From positions 1-64,000 of the forward strand of contig NZ_CP133720.1 of the NCBI RefSeq assembly GCF_031326225.1: DNA of 64,000 bases, in the 5' to 3' direction. The DNA comes from Undibacterium cyanobacteriorum. Lineage in GTDB: Bacteria; Pseudomonadota; Gammaproteobacteria; Burkholderiales; Burkholderiaceae_D. The notes below the pieces were generated by a model, which saw only the letters and a program-made list of their open reading frames with translations, was not told the DNA's origin and searched no databases. Below, one piece after another: positions 33,740-42,630 of the stretch (its first letter is position 1; each line of letters opens with the position of its first letter). Made by a program: the position numbers and the translations under genes.

Positions 33740-34251
33740 TATTTCTCTCCTTCTGCACTGACATAAGCCTGCTCTTGCGCGACCAGTTTTTGTTGGTCGG
33801 CAAAATTCTTGGCCTCACTCTTACTGGTGCCAAAACTCTGCATTTTTTGGAAACGTTCCATATTGGGCGAGAGATTTTTAAAGCTCTCTTTGTCCAAGCC
33901 TTTCACCGCTGTGGTGGTGGTACTACCCGTTGCAGTGCCCTTACCTAAGGAGAGACCGGAACCAACAAGTGCGTTGAGGTCCGTCTTTTTCGCATCGCTT
34001 GTTTCAAAACGCAAGCTCAGCATTTTTACCCAGCCGGACACGTCTTGTGCCTTAACCTCAGTCCAACTCGCTTTACGCGACAACACGTTCAGCTTGTCGT
34101 TTTCTTTGAGCGCTTTAACTGTCTCAGCGTCGCTAAATGGTTTAGCTTTGAGCTCGGCACTGCGCACCACGGTTGCTTGGCTTTGCGCTCTCGCCTCCTG
34201 TAGCGACAACAGACTGCCAGCGATGAGAATGGGAGTTATGAAGTACTTCAT
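33739..34251 (-). CDS. Exported bacterial SH3-domain protein
   Basis: The 170-residue product has a signal peptide (1-22, ending ARAQS). A single SH3b-like domain (about 25-85) has the pattern 'ELKAKPFSDAETVKALKENDKLNVLSR...WTEVKAQDVSGWVKMLSL'. The C-terminal 80 residues are low-complexity, Gly/Thr/Lys-rich and then helical. SH3b domains usually bind peptidoglycan or peptide ligands in the envelope. Its ATG overlaps the cyclase stop (ATGA) and its stop overlaps the M48 start (TAATG), so the three are translated as a chain. It could be a cofactor of the M48 protease; this is inferred from coupling alone. Confidence 0.82.
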   Translation of the reverse strand: MKYFITPILIAGSLLSLQEARAQSQATVVRSAELKAKPFSDAETVKALKENDKLNVLSRKASWTEVKAQDVSGWVKMLSLRFETSDAKKTDLNALVGSGLSLGKGTATGSTTTTAVKGLDKESFKNLSPNMERFQKMQSFGTSKSEAKNFADQQKLVAQEQAYVSAEGEK

Positions 34252-36089
34252 GTTAGCTTCCTTGGACTAGGGGCAAATAATTCAACTTCTTGTTCACGAC
34301 CTTTCACCTTATAGGAGCCAAAGGCTTCAAAGTCAAGCGCGTCGCCGCATAACAACATCGTTTCCTTCGATACTAGGATACGCGAAACGCCTTTGGTGAG
34401 GCCCTCGATGCGGCTGGCAAGGTTAACCGTGTCACCAATTGCAGTGAATTCTTTTCGTTCCGAGGAACCGATGGAGCCGACCACCGCAGGCCCTGAATGT
34501 AGACCGATGCCGACATCAAAGTCGGTCGCCAAATCGCCCAATTCGAGTTTGAATTTCTCGAGAACTTCAGACATTTCAACCGCCGCTTTGACGGCATCGC
34601 TTGCATGTTGCGGATTATCGAGCGGTGCGCCCCAGAACGCCATAATGCAGTCACCAATAAACTTATCAATGGTGCCGTTGTAGCGGAAGATCACTTCAAC
34701 TTGAAGCGTGAAGTAGCGGTTCAAAATATCAACAATTTCTTCAGGGGTGCGACTTTCTGAGAGCGTGGTGAACCCGCGAATATCAGAAAACAACACGGTG
34801 ATTTCGCGGCTCTCAGCTCGCTCACCCATGTGTTCTGACCCCTCGCGAGCCACCCATTCTTTCACCACGTGTGGATTAACATAGCGTCCGAATTCCTTAA
34901 TGGTGGCTTGATACGAGCGGTGCACAATCCAATATTCGCGCAGTGCCAAGGCAAAGTAATATGACCAAACGAACACCAAAGGAATGAAGATGTGCACCAA
35001 AATGCCGCGACCAAGCAAGAAGTACGTGACTAAAATCGCTAAGGGTGTAAGTAAGGCCAGTGCGATGGCGGGATATAGAGCATTAATCCGCCATAGAAAG
35101 CATGCATAGATGGCGAACATGCTTAGTAAGGTGGCGACTAGCATGGTCCACGCCGGCGGTGTGTGAACGAACACTTGATTCTTCAGGTTATCAATCGCCG
35201 TGGCGAGTATATTGCTGCCCCAATAGCGGTTATCGATAGGAGTGACGCGTTGATCCGTGAGGGAAGATGCATCGGCGCCGATGATGACAATTTTGTCCTT
35301 AAATTCGGTGTTGGAGCGCAGTGGTTTTTCGCGATCAATGTCTGCGTAGAAGTCGCTGAAGGAAATGGTTTTGTAGGGGTTGAGTTCCCCATGCCAGCGC
35401 AAAATAAAGTTGTCGCGCTGGGGTACCTGATATCCCAAATCTTGAGCAACGCGCGCCGGTAATGAAGGCACTAGCCAGCCCGAGAGATTGGTATAGAGCT
35501 CATAGCGACGCCCCACCCCATCTTCGTCCTCCAAAAAATTGACAGTCCCGACGCGCCATTCACTCTTTTCGATCGCCAGGGGTAGTAAGAAAGCGCCCCG
35601 CGCATCGGGATCAGCATCTTTGGTCGCGCTCAATCCCAAGATGGGTGCAAACTTACTTAATTGAACCACATAGGCGGCTTGGTTGAGTTCTCGCCTGACA
35701 TAGGGGAAGAACACATTCGTTTTACCACGGATCGCATTATTAAAGGCCGCATCCCACTCAGTTCTGTCGGTGTCGCGCTCGTTAAAGGTTAAGTCGAAAA
35801 CGATGGCTTTAGGACCTTGGCGGTGGATCGCCTCGACAACCTCGCCATAGACGGAGCGCGGCCACGGCCAGCGCCCCACCAAACCTTCCATCTGGGTTTG
35901 ACTGCGGTCATCGATACTGAGTAACACAATATCAGTATCAGCTTTCAGTGTTTTTGCATGCTTTTCGACCAGCCAATCCGAAAATTTGCCTTCCGGTTTC
36001 AGCAAGTAGCGTGGCCACAGTACTTCGAAGCTTGCCAGCAGGGCTACGATTAAAGTGAAGACATGTATAAAGCGCGCTGAGGCTTTCAT
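34248..36089 (-). CDS. CHASE2 domain class III adenylate cyclase
   Basis: The 613-residue protein has an N-terminal membrane segment (6-26), a periplasmic CHASE2 sensor (about 35-300, including 'AIVFDLTFNERDTDRTEWD'), three membrane helices (about 312-333, 338-358, 362-384) and a cytoplasmic cyclase domain (about 425-605). Metal-binding aspartates are Asp436 (LFSDIRGF) and Asp480 (FIGDCIMAFWG). Lys475/476-type and Asp in IGDTVNLASRIEG are the adenine-specifying residues, so cAMP is the likely product, although annotation pipelines would say adenylate/guanylate cyclase. It lies 11 bases after the GAF-HD-GYP gene and overlaps the SH3 gene. Confidence 0.92.
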   Translation of the reverse strand: MKASARFIHVFTLIVALLASFEVLWPRYLLKPEGKFSDWLVEKHAKTLKADTDIVLLSIDDRSQTQMEGLVGRWPWPRSVYGEVVEAIHRQGPKAIVFDLTFNERDTDRTEWDAAFNNAIRGKTNVFFPYVRRELNQAAYVVQLSKFAPILGLSATKDADPDARGAFLLPLAIEKSEWRVGTVNFLEDEDGVGRRYELYTNLSGWLVPSLPARVAQDLGYQVPQRDNFILRWHGELNPYKTISFSDFYADIDREKPLRSNTEFKDKIVIIGADASSLTDQRVTPIDNRYWGSNILATAIDNLKNQVFVHTPPAWTMLVATLLSMFAIYACFLWRINALYPAIALALLTPLAILVTYFLLGRGILVHIFIPLVFVWSYYFALALREYWIVHRSYQATIKEFGRYVNPHVVKEWVAREGSEHMGERAESREITVLFSDIRGFTTLSESRTPEEIVDILNRYFTLQVEVIFRYNGTIDKFIGDCIMAFWGAPLDNPQHASDAVKAAVEMSEVLEKFKLELGDLATDFDVGIGLHSGPAVVGSIGSSERKEFTAIGDTVNLASRIEGLTKGVSRILVSKETMLLCGDALDFEAFGSYKVKGREQEVELFAPSPRKLT

Positions 36090-36100
36090 GTGCGGTCGGT

Positions 36101-37723
36101 TTATGGTGCGGATGTGGTACGCAGGTAGCCCGGAATCTTGCTTTCATCGACTTGGTCAATTTGCGATGGATCCATAAATTTCTTCGCATATTCCAAGTAC
36201 ACTTTTTCTTTCACGAATACATGAAAGAGCTCGGGGTCGATATGACCATTGAGGCTGAAATTGCCGAGAATGTTGAGTGATTCGGTCAGGGTTTTGCCGG
36301 TCTTGTAAGGCCGATCGCGGGCAGAGAGTGCCTCGAAAATATCGGCAATCGCCATGATGCGCGCCTGCACCGACATTTGCTCGCGCGTTAAGCCACGTGG
36401 GTAACCTTTGCCATCCATTCTCTCATGGTGGCCACCCGCATATTCAGGCACATTTTTAAGATGCTTAGGCCAAGGCAAAGCCTCTAACATGCGAATCGTG
36501 ACGGATATGTGGTTGTTGATAATCTTGCGTTCTTCTGCAGTGAGAGTGCCCGCTTTGATGGTGAGGTTTTCTGTCTCTTCGGTGTTCAGCAGATGCTGCG
36601 CGCTACCGTGGCTATCGGTCCAAGTACGTTGTGCGATTTGGCGAACACGTGCTTGGTCATCATCGCTCATGCGCTCTCCACCTACATTGGCATGGCGTAG
36701 AAAAGCGCGCTCTGCATCTAATTTAGCGAGATCTTGTTGGTAGCGTTGTTGCCGCGGTTCGCTGTGATCACCTTCCCTGAGGAAGGCAATTTCTAAATCA
36801 CGGCGCAAAATTTCGAAACGTGTGTCGATCAAGTGAATGCGATCGAAGATGGTCTCCAGTTTGGTCGATTTTTCAATCACATGCACCGGTGTGGTGATCT
36901 TGCCGCAGTCATGCAACAGGCCGGCTAACCACAGTTCGCGTCGGTCTTTGTCGCTCATGCGAAATTCTTTGAGTTCGCCTTCCTGATGGCGATGTGCCGC
37001 TTCCGCCAACATCATGGTGAGTTCAGGAACATGTTGGCAATGCCGTCCTGTATTAGGGGATTTTTCATCGATCCCAATGTTGATCAAATTCACCAAAGAC
37101 TCGAACAAATTTTCCAGCTGAAAAATCAATTCTTGGGTACTCATGGCGATCGCTGCTTGCGATGCGAGAGCCTCGATGAAGCCTTGATCGGTACGTGAAA
37201 AAGGCAGGATTTGTTTGGTATCCGGATCGAGTTTATTAATGAGCTGTAAAACGCCAATCAATTCAGATTCGTGGTCCAACATGGGCACCGTCAGTAAGGA
37301 CTGGCAGTGATAATTATTGTCTTCGTCAAACTTACGCATCCCTGAAAAGTTGAATAAGGGAGTTTGATAGACGTGTTCAATATTGACCGATTGCTTCAGA
37401 TTCGCCGCGAAGGCCACCACAGCGTTGAGGTTTTGACTACCATGTTCCGTGTACAAAGGAATCGGCGGAATCGTACTGGCTTGTGGATGCGAACCACCAA
37501 AATGCATGCCCAAGGTGTCATTGATCGCCATGTCGAAGCGTAATTGGCGTTTGTCTTCGCTGAGGCGATACAAAGTGCCACCATCAGCACCAGTCAAAGA
37601 TTTTGCTGTTTGTAGAATTCGCTCGAGCAGCGCATTCACGTCCTTAATGCCATTTAACTCGACGCTGAGTTCCGTCAAGTGTTGGAGGCGTTGCGCAATT
37701 TGTTCGGGGTTTAATTCAGACAT
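36101..37723 (-). CDS. GAF and HD-GYP domain c-di-GMP phosphodiesterase
   Basis: I start at ATG 37723 (MSELNPEQIAQRL), giving 540 residues; the frame is open for 82 more codons upstream, but that part is not protein-like. A GAF domain (about 20-190) is followed by a split HD-GYP domain. Metal ligands are His271/Asp272 in LLHDCGKITTP. An insert of about 90 charged residues follows, and the GYP signature HHERMDGKGYPRG comes late. This 'HDCGKITTP' subgroup with an insert is seen in other proteobacteria. It should hydrolyse c-di-GMP under control of a GAF ligand. It is the promoter-proximal gene of the four-gene operon. No good ribosome-binding site is seen. Confidence 0.88.
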   Translation of the reverse strand: MSELNPEQIAQRLQHLTELSVELNGIKDVNALLERILQTAKSLTGADGGTLYRLSEDKRQLRFDMAINDTLGMHFGGSHPQASTIPPIPLYTEHGSQNLNAVVAFAANLKQSVNIEHVYQTPLFNFSGMRKFDEDNNYHCQSLLTVPMLDHESELIGVLQLINKLDPDTKQILPFSRTDQGFIEALASQAAIAMSTQELIFQLENLFESLVNLINIGIDEKSPNTGRHCQHVPELTMMLAEAAHRHQEGELKEFRMSDKDRRELWLAGLLHDCGKITTPVHVIEKSTKLETIFDRIHLIDTRFEILRRDLEIAFLREGDHSEPRQQRYQQDLAKLDAERAFLRHANVGGERMSDDDQARVRQIAQRTWTDSHGSAQHLLNTEETENLTIKAGTLTAEERKIINNHISVTIRMLEALPWPKHLKNVPEYAGGHHERMDGKGYPRGLTREQMSVQARIMAIADIFEALSARDRPYKTGKTLTESLNILGNFSLNGHIDPELFHVFVKEKVYLEYAKKFMDPSQIDQVDESKIPGYLRTTSAP

Positions 37724-37972
37724 GATGAGCGAAAAGTGAAGATACAGCAGATTGTGTAGTCTAACTGAAAGCACCGTCACTACGGCGCTCGATTGGGTTT
37801 GATACGACAAAAACCTTGAATTGGGTAATGGAATTGCGCTTTTCTCATGCATGCGAAGTCGATTATGGCCAAAACGTGTTAATAGCAAGCCCTTGGCGTA
37901 CAATCGCGGTTTTCCACGAGTTGACCATTGTTGTGTATTTTGCACGAACTCTGGCAAGTTGATGAGCATGTT

Positions 37973-40471
37973 ATGAATGCAGTCTCTCCCCTTGTTTCCT
38001 GTCTAAAAATTTTCAGTTTGCAGCACGGTCGTCGCTGGTTATTGAGCTTGGCGATCAGTGGTGTCGCCGTGTTTCATCAAGCCTATGCGATTGATGGCAA
38101 ATATCAATTGCCGCCAGCGGAGCTACAGGCTCTTGTTGACGCCCCACGTGGCCCAGAATTTAAACTGGGGCCACAAAATAAGCAGGCGCTATTGATCAGC
38201 TTGCCTAATTTGCCCAGTATCAGTGAAGTGTCTCAGCCCGAGCTTCGACTCGCGGGTTTGCGTATCAATCCGAAAATGCGTGCCGCTAGCCGCGTCAACT
38301 TTAGTGATGGCTTGAGCTTGTTGGATTTGAATACTGGCAAGATGCGTAAAGTGCAAGGTCTGCCAGCGAAAGTCAAAATTGCCGATACGGTCTGGTCTGA
38401 AGATGAGGACTGGGTAGCCTTTAGTGTATGGGGCAAAAATGGGGTGGAGCTGTGGTTGCTGGACGTTGAGGAGGCTCGCGCACGTCGTCTCATTTATGAG
38501 CGCTTGAATGCCACGACCGGGGCGGGCTTTTCTTGGCTGAATGGTTCGGAAGAATTATTGGTCAGACTATTGCCGCGTCAACAAAAGACCATGCCTTTTA
38601 ATTTAAGCTTGCCAGATGGCCCCGCCACGCAAGAATCGCGCGGTGGCAAATTGAGCCAGAATCGTACCTTTCAAGATTTGCTGCGTACGCCTCGTGATGC
38701 CGATATGTTGGATTGGCAATTGCAAACCCAATTGGCGGTGGTCAATGTCAATGGTACGGTACGCCGGTTCGGACCTAATATGGTGCTGAGCCGCGCACAA
38801 GCTTCGCCAGATGGGAAATTGGTGTTGCTTTCACAGTTGCGACGCCCGTATTCCTATCAAGTACCGATGGAGCGTTTCGCGCAAAGTGTGGAAGTCTGGA
38901 CGCTGCAAGGCAAGAAGCTGAAAACCATTGCTGAGCAAGCGATGCGCGAGCGTATGCCGAATGGCGTCGATGCGGTGCAAGCAGGACCGCGTGGGTTTGC
39001 GTGGCGCAACGATGAGCCAGCGACCTTGTATTGGTTGGAAGCGCAGGAAGGTGGTGATCCAGAAGTGCATTCGAGGGTGCACGATGTGATGGTGCAGCAG
39101 GCCGCGCCATTCTCCGCTCCCCCGCAAAAATTGATCGAATTGCCATGGCGTTTTAGCTCGGTGCAATGGGGCAATGATAATTTGGCCTTGGTGACGGAGA
39201 CTTGGGCGAAGACGCGCGATACACGTACTTGGCGCATTCATCCGGGCGCTCCGTTGATCAAGCCCGAGCTAATTTTCAGTCGCAAGACCGAAGATCAATA
39301 TGCTAATCCTGGTGTGCCCGTGATGAGCCTGAATCAATTCGGTCGTTCGGTGATTCGTACCACGCCCGATGGTCAATATATATTCCTGACGGGCACGGGC
39401 GCTAGTCCAGAAGGTGATCGTCCTTTCCTCGATAAATTGCATCTAGCAACGGAAAAAACGACCCGATTGTGGCGATCTAAAGCGCCTTATTATGAGGAAG
39501 TTCTGGGCATCTTGGATGATAACGGGACGCAAATTATTACTAGTCGAGAATCTGTTGATGAACGACCGAATCTTTATATTCGAAATTTGTTGGCGGGACC
39601 CAATGTGAAGGCCAGCGCGTTGACGGCGTTTCCCCATCCAACGCCGCAAATGAAAGGGATACAAAAACGGAGCTTACGCTATGAGCGCGAAGATGGGGTC
39701 GAATTGAGCGCGACGCTCTATTTACCACCAGGATATGAGCCGAAGCGAGATGGCCCGCGACCGATGCTGATGTGGGCCTATCCGAGAGAATTTAAATCGG
39801 CAGAAGCCGCGAGTCAGGTCAGTGGTTCGCCGTATCGCTTTAACCGCATCAATGTGCAGGGACCGATGGTGATGCTGGCGCGTGGTTACACCGTTTTGGA
39901 TGGCCCGACCATGCCGATTATTGGCGAAGGTCGTCGCGAGCCGAACGATACCTTTGTTGAACAATTAAAAATGGATGCTGAGGCTGCGGTCGATGAAGTG
40001 GTACGACTCGGTGTCGCCGATCGTAATCGGATCGCGATTGGTGGCCATAGCTATGGCGCTTTTATGGCGGCGAATTTGCTGGCACATACGAATTTGTTCC
40101 GTGCTGGGATCGCGCGTTCAGGAGCTTACAACCGCACCCTCACGCCATTTGGCTTTCAGTCGGAAGATCGGACTTATTGGCGCGCTAAAGAGACCTATTT
40201 GGAAATGTCACCTTTCCATTTCGCCGATGAAATCGATGAAGCTTTGCTCTTGATACATGGCGAAGACGACAATAATCCCGGTACCTACCCGCTGCAAAGC
40301 GAACGCATGTATCAGGCTTTGGCCGGTTTAGGGACGCCGACGCGGTTGGTCATGCTGCCCAATGAGAGCCACATTTATCGTGCCCGGGAGTCGATTCTGC
40401 ATATGCTATGGGAACAAGATCAATGGATGAGTCGCTATGTGAAGAACGCCAAGCCAGCGTCGAATCGATAA
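37973..40471 (+). CDS. Exported S9 family prolyl oligopeptidase-like peptidase
   Basis: I start at ATG 37973, giving 832 residues with a signal peptide (hydrophobic core about 25-40, ending HQAYA). Residues about 50-560 form a beta-propeller typical of S9 peptidases. The C-terminal alpha/beta hydrolase (about 575-830) has the nucleophile in GGHSYGAFMAANLL, the acid Asp in HGEDDNNPG, and the base His in PNESHIYRARES. The family cleaves short peptides, often dipeptides, or releases glutamate-terminal peptides. A periplasmic location is inferred from the signal peptide. It is divergent from the GAF-HD-GYP operon; the 250-base gap between them must hold both promoters. Confidence 0.9.
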   Translation: MNAVSPLVSCLKIFSLQHGRRWLLSLAISGVAVFHQAYAIDGKYQLPPAELQALVDAPRGPEFKLGPQNKQALLISLPNLPSISEVSQPELRLAGLRINPKMRAASRVNFSDGLSLLDLNTGKMRKVQGLPAKVKIADTVWSEDEDWVAFSVWGKNGVELWLLDVEEARARRLIYERLNATTGAGFSWLNGSEELLVRLLPRQQKTMPFNLSLPDGPATQESRGGKLSQNRTFQDLLRTPRDADMLDWQLQTQLAVVNVNGTVRRFGPNMVLSRAQASPDGKLVLLSQLRRPYSYQVPMERFAQSVEVWTLQGKKLKTIAEQAMRERMPNGVDAVQAGPRGFAWRNDEPATLYWLEAQEGGDPEVHSRVHDVMVQQAAPFSAPPQKLIELPWRFSSVQWGNDNLALVTETWAKTRDTRTWRIHPGAPLIKPELIFSRKTEDQYANPGVPVMSLNQFGRSVIRTTPDGQYIFLTGTGASPEGDRPFLDKLHLATEKTTRLWRSKAPYYEEVLGILDDNGTQIITSRESVDERPNLYIRNLLAGPNVKASALTAFPHPTPQMKGIQKRSLRYEREDGVELSATLYLPPGYEPKRDGPRPMLMWAYPREFKSAEAASQVSGSPYRFNRINVQGPMVMLARGYTVLDGPTMPIIGEGRREPNDTFVEQLKMDAEAAVDEVVRLGVADRNRIAIGGHSYGAFMAANLLAHTNLFRAGIARSGAYNRTLTPFGFQSEDRTYWRAKETYLEMSPFHFADEIDEALLLIHGEDDNNPGTYPLQSERMYQALAGLGTPTRLVMLPNESHIYRARESILHMLWEQDQWMSRYVKNAKPASNR

Positions 40472-40519
40472 ATTGAGCTGATAATTGAGCTAATAGTTGA
40501 GCTAATAGTTGAGCTAATA
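40472..40519. repeat. 12-bp tandem repeat right after the S9 peptidase stop codon
   Basis: Four units, ATTGAGCTGATA, ATTGAGCTAATA, GTTGAGCTAATA and GTTGAGCTAATA, follow without gaps from the last base region of the stop codon, then a decayed fifth unit (AGTCGAG). Each unit contains TAAT or TGAT. The array is short and non-coding. Confidence 0.85.
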
Positions 40520-40654
40520 AGTCGAGCCCACATGCTTAAACTTGCTAAAGTGTTGCAGAAGCGCAGAGTCATGACGCTGTAGCGGTGAATGTTGGCACAA
40601 GACAATATTTTTACTTTATGATGGGACGTCAATCTCTCAGTTTGATTTCAGTCC

Positions 40655-41119
40655 ATGCTCAAAGCCTATATTCTCGATAACCAAGCAGTGGCCCGCAATT
40701 TGTTGGGGACCGTGCTGACCAATGGTGGTCACGAGGTCATTGGAGACGGGAATAATAGCCCGAGTAATATTGCACGCATGGTCAAGCTGCAACCGCAAAT
40801 TATTTGTGTCGATATTGGTGAACCTGACCAAGCTGGACTTGCCCTCCTAGACTCTTTGCGTAATCACTTGCCCAAGTCTTTGGTGTTTTTGGTGTCAGCC
40901 AAAATGGACGCCGAGGTGATTAAAGAGGCGCAAAATCGTGGAGTGGTGGGTTTCATCGTAAAACCTTTTAATGCAGTGGCGGTGTTAATGTCGATTCGTA
41001 ACACGGTTCTGCGCATTGCCAGTAAGAGTCGTGCGAAACAGAAGACCACTGAGGAAGTTTCGCCGTCCGCTGATGAGGCTGCTAAGCCTGAAGCAAATCC
41101 TGAAGCCAGTTCGGAATAA
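40655..41119 (+). CDS. Single-domain response regulator with acidic C-terminal tail
   Basis: The 154-residue protein is a receiver domain (1-125) plus a Glu/Pro/Ala-rich tail and has no DNA-binding domain. Phospho-acceptor Asp53, Ser81 and Lys103 (VKPF) are present. The usual pair of acidic residues after beta 1 is LDNQ, so one metal ligand (Asp8) remains and the second is Asn9, which may weaken phosphorylation. CheY-like proteins of this kind act by protein contacts. It is followed at 115 bases by the LytS/LytTR pair, but I see no direct coupling. Partner and role are unknown. Confidence 0.85.
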   Translation: MLKAYILDNQAVARNLLGTVLTNGGHEVIGDGNNSPSNIARMVKLQPQIICVDIGEPDQAGLALLDSLRNHLPKSLVFLVSAKMDAEVIKEAQNRGVVGFIVKPFNAVAVLMSIRNTVLRIASKSRAKQKTTEEVSPSADEAAKPEANPEASSE

Positions 41120-41234
41120 AGTTTAATTTATCCCGTATTTTTTGAGGTTTATCTGCCACTCATCGATTTTGTCGCAGACCTCCCGCATCCCTTTGGTTCT
41201 TGATACAGTGGCGGCAATCGATAAAGGAATTGCC

Positions 41235-42578
41235 ATGCCAAGCTCTACCCCATTGCCTGAAACACGTTTGTCCGAAGATGCCTTGCCAGCTGAGGTCTCG
41301 ATTCAAAGTGACACGTGGATGAATCGTTATAGAAATTATCCGGTCTTTTCTCGCACTTGGTATCGTCATCGGAATATCGCTTTTGCTGCGACGCTTTTCG
41401 TGTTGTGGGTCGTGATTACCTTGGTGACGACGCTGACGCAGGATAGCTGGGTCGAATACATGCGTTGGACTATGCCGTTTTTTATATTTGGTTCTGGCCT
41501 TTTCACGATAGGACAAGGACTGGCAGTGTGGGTGCGTCAACGTCATTATTCCGAGCGTAAAGAAGGCGCTTTAATCACCAGCGCTTTGGTGTTTGGCTTA
41601 TTGCTGAGTATCGCTTTAGCCCTATTGGCGCATGGCGCGGTGGACACCTTCCGAGAACACAGCGCGGATAGTTTTGTGAAGCGAGCAGATGCCTCCGCAA
41701 CTGCTTCGGTGCCAGCCACACTCAGTCCGCAAGAGCGTGAGCGTCGACGTATTCTTGAAGAGAATGAACGTATCCTAAAAGCGGCTCGTGAAGAGCGCGT
41801 TAAGGCGCGCGGCCCGGTTCTGAATGCGGTGGCAAACTTCTTAGCATGGTTCCCAATGTCGATCGCGGGTTTCTATTGGGGGAGCTTTTTTGATCTGATC
41901 GTCTATTTCCGTCAGCGTCGCCGTTTGGCTGAGGCCCTGCGAAAACAAGAGTTGGAAAGAGAACAAAATGCTCGCCGCGAAGCTGAGTTAAAGCTCTCTG
42001 TGTTGGTCGCACAAGTGGAACCGCACTTCTTGTTCAATACTTTGGCGGGTGTACGTTCAGCGATCCTGACCGAACCCTTACGCGCAACCGCGATCGTCGA
42101 CCATTTAGTTGATTATCTGCGTAGTACGATCCCACAGATGCGTGGCGATGGCAGTGTTGAACAAGGGCGCTTGGCCAAGCAATTGGAGACGGTGAGAGCC
42201 TATTTGAGTTTGATGCAAGCGCGTATTCCACGTCTCAGTTTTACGATTGAGAGTGAAGTGAAGGATGCAGTTTTCCCGCCGCTGCTGTTGATCTCTTTGG
42301 TAGAAAATGCGATTAAACATGGCATTGAGCCCAAAATCGGTCCCGCACATATTCAGGTGAGCGCGCGTTATTTTGACGCCGACGAGGAAGAGAAATTAGA
42401 GGTTTGTGTGGCCGATGATGGGGTTGGTTTTGGGGGTACCACTTCCGGTTCTGGAATTGGTCTAGCGAATATCCGGGAGCGTTTGGAGTCCATGTATGGA
42501 GACCGAGCTAGCTTAACCTTAAAGGCAAGACCTGAAGGTGGCGTTGCGGCAATCATTGTCCTGCCTCTGCAAGCCTGA
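41235..42578 (+). CDS. LytS-type membrane sensor histidine kinase
   Basis: I start at ATG 41235, six bases after AAAGGA, giving 447 residues. The N-terminal half has four membrane helices (about 48-66, 77-97, 113-137, 195-220), with a charged, helical, probably coiled-coil insert between the third and fourth. The His_kinase domain has His264 in the family motif VEPHFLFNTL, followed by an HATPase domain with N-box LVENAIKHGIEPK and G-box SGIGLANIRERL. This is the HPK8/LytS class that pairs with LytTR regulators. The partner gene begins 52 bases downstream. The stimulus is unknown; the sensor is mostly membrane-embedded. Confidence 0.9.
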   Translation: MPSSTPLPETRLSEDALPAEVSIQSDTWMNRYRNYPVFSRTWYRHRNIAFAATLFVLWVVITLVTTLTQDSWVEYMRWTMPFFIFGSGLFTIGQGLAVWVRQRHYSERKEGALITSALVFGLLLSIALALLAHGAVDTFREHSADSFVKRADASATASVPATLSPQERERRRILEENERILKAAREERVKARGPVLNAVANFLAWFPMSIAGFYWGSFFDLIVYFRQRRRLAEALRKQELEREQNARREAELKLSVLVAQVEPHFLFNTLAGVRSAILTEPLRATAIVDHLVDYLRSTIPQMRGDGSVEQGRLAKQLETVRAYLSLMQARIPRLSFTIESEVKDAVFPPLLLISLVENAIKHGIEPKIGPAHIQVSARYFDADEEEKLEVCVADDGVGFGGTTSGSGIGLANIRERLESMYGDRASLTLKARPEGGVAAIIVLPLQA

Positions 42579-42630
42579 CACTGATACTGACGCTGTTGCA
42601 AAAAAGAACATCGAGACAAGGAAGATAGAA

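Noticed and set aside
33739..36089. Guanylate cyclase as the product of the CHASE2 gene
   Set aside because: The Lys before FIGD and the Asp in IGDTVN are the residues that select ATP in class III cyclases, so adenylate cyclase is the better call.
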